This document shows, piece by piece, positions 6,281-7,046 of a stretch of DNA of 7,046 nt. How positions within the stretch are numbered: the stretch's first letter is position 1; the number at the start of each line of letters is the position of its first letter. The notes below the pieces were generated by a model. The model was not told the DNA's origin and searched no databases. It saw nothing but the letters and a program-made list of their open reading frames with translations. The DNA is taken from contig JAQWYU010000184.1 of the NCBI GenBank assembly GCA_029253805.1, forward strand, positions 1 through 7,046, read 5' to 3'. This stretch comes from Flavobacteriaceae bacterium. GTDB taxonomy: Bacteria > Bacteroidota > Bacteroidia > Flavobacteriales > Flavobacteriaceae. A program made the position numbers and the translations under genes.

Positions 6281-6346
6281 AAACTATTATTTTAGCTAAA
6301 CTGATCCGTTTACTAACACAAAACCTTACATTAATAAACCACTCCT

Positions 6347-7046
6347 CTAAAACTGAGCTAAAAATGAGGCGATCTTAGAATTTAATTTACCGGTTGCTGG
6401 GACTAAAGGCAAACGAACTAAATCAGAACATAATTGCTTATGTTTGAGAACAGACTTTATCCCTGCAGGATTATTTTCTTCAAATATCAAATTAATAATT
6501 GGCATTAAACGCATTTCTATGGCTCTTGATGCAACCACATTATTATCTAAACCTAACTGAATCATCTCAGAAAACTCTTTTGGGAATGCTTGGCCAATTA
6601 CAGAAATTACTCCTGCCCCACCTGCTAAAGTAACTCCTAAAACTAAATCATCATCACCCGAAATAACTAGAAAATCGTTAGTCTTGTTTTTTATTAGCTT
6701 TAGATACTGGCTCATATTATTCCCAGCTTCCTTAACCGCAATGATTGACTTAAAATCTTTAGCTAACCTAACAATAGTACTAGCTTCAATATTTTTAGCT
6801 GTTCGCCCCGGAACGTTGTATAAAATTATAGGTGTGGTTGTTGATTTAGCTATTGCTTTAAAGTGTTGATAAAAACCTTCTTGAGTTGGTTTATTATAAT
6901 AAGGAGCTACAGAAAGAATGGCTGTAAAATTAGAAAGGTCTGTGGATTTGATCTCATCAACAACAGCTGAAGTGTTGTTTCCTCCAATTCCAATCACCAA
7001 AGGTACACGACCCTTATTGGTAGCTACAACTGTTTTGGAAATAGCA
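6347..7046 (-). CDS. dapA: 4-hydroxy-tetrahydrodipicolinate synthase DapA (5' end outside window)
   Basis: DapA condenses pyruvate with aspartate semialdehyde, the first committed step toward diaminopimelate and lysine; it works in the cytoplasm as a Schiff-base aldolase on a TIM barrel. The frame is open to the right edge, showing 232 residues of an expected ~290, so about 60 N-terminal residues are missing, including the catalytic TT pair. Visible landmarks are GIGGNNT, SVAPYYNKPTQEGFYQHF (containing the Tyr107 equivalent), ILYNVPGRT (Tyr133 and Arg138 equivalents in E. coli), the Schiff-base lysine in IIAVKEAG, and SGDDDL followed by GGAGVISV. A TTG at 7000 could be mistaken for a start, but the upstream codons (…TNKGRVPL) encode normal DapA sequence. 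It lies 114 bp upstream of bamD on the same strand, with no clear terminator between. Confidence 0.95.
   Translation of the reverse strand, partial: AISKTVVATNKGRVPLVIGIGGNNTSAVVDEIKSTDLSNFTAILSVAPYYNKPTQEGFYQHFKAIAKSTTTPIILYNVPGRTAKNIEASTIVRLAKDFKSIIAVKEAGNNMSQYLKLIKNKTNDFLVISGDDDLVLGVTLAGGAGVISVIGQAFPKEFSEMIQLGLDNNVVASRAIEMRLMPIINLIFEENNPAGIKSVLKHKQLCSDLVRLPLVPATGKLNSKIASFLAQF

Larger units (their letters stand above)
6233..6346. other. dapA-bamD intergenic region
   Basis: This 114-bp spacer contains the bamD -7 box, the 11-bp tandem repeat, a third, inverted copy of the repeat core ATCCGT (6304-6309) and a 10-bp palindrome TTTAGCTAAA (6291-6300). I see no GC-bearing hairpin followed by a T-run, so dapA may read through into bamD or end at a weak AT-only structure. 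Confidence 0.5.

Noticed and set aside
6271..6309. Possible dapA terminator formed by ACGGAT…ATCCGT
   Set aside because: The arms are six bases with a loop of about 27 and no T-run follows the stem; it fits a protein-binding repeat better than an intrinsic terminator.
6684..6869. 61-codon plus-strand ORF opposite dapA, hydrophobic product
   Set aside because: The hydrophobicity is a by-product of reading the opposite strand of a TIM-barrel gene; no independent support.
6998..7000. TTG as the start of a short dapA
   Set aside because: The 15 codons upstream to the window edge encode ordinary DapA sequence, so the gene is cut by the edge rather than short.
1..7046. A previously undescribed defence, mobile or biosynthetic system
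   Set aside because: Apart from the truncated left-edge gene, every gene belongs to a recognisable family; no transposase, integrase, array, att-like repeat or composition shift is visible.

Overview
The window is a stretch of low-GC chromosome from a member of the Bacteroidota, most likely class Flavobacteriia. The evidence is lineage-typical proteins: a FabI with the long SQSPTPTTAGKG loop, an extended omega/Rpb6-like subunit, a PorD (DUF4835) type IX secretion protein and a BamD lipoprotein. Start codons lack Shine-Dalgarno sequences, and TAnnTTTG elements (the Bacteroidota -7 box) lie upstream of three of the genes. Every gene is on the minus strand, so transcription runs from the right edge to the left.

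In transcription order: (1) the C-terminal part of dapA (dihydrodipicolinate synthase), cut by the right edge; (2) a 114-bp spacer holding a -7 box and an exact 11-bp tandem repeat; (3) a tight operon of bamD, rpoZ, coaBC and porD, with gaps of 8 bp and 3 bp and then an 8-bp overlap; (4) recN after 65 bp, started by a forced TTG codon; (5) fabI after 48 bp, with its own -7 box placed just after the recN stop, closed by a clear intrinsic terminator; (6) about 250 bp of AT-rich spacer; and (7) the first 29 codons of an unidentified gene, probably exported or membrane-anchored, cut by the left edge.

The block is housekeeping. It covers lysine/diaminopimelate synthesis (DapA), outer-membrane protein assembly (BamD), transcription (omega), coenzyme A synthesis (CoaBC), type IX secretion (PorD), recombinational repair (RecN) and fatty-acid elongation (FabI). 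Several products serve the cell envelope. From memory, this gene neighbourhood is common in flavobacteria.

I found no mobile element, CRISPR array, RNA gene or new multi-gene system. The points that deserve a second look are small: two active-site substitutions in the decarboxylase half of CoaBC, the tandem repeat at the bamD promoter, two dyads around the promoter of the left-edge gene, the TTG start of recN, and the in-frame double stop between rpoZ and coaBC.
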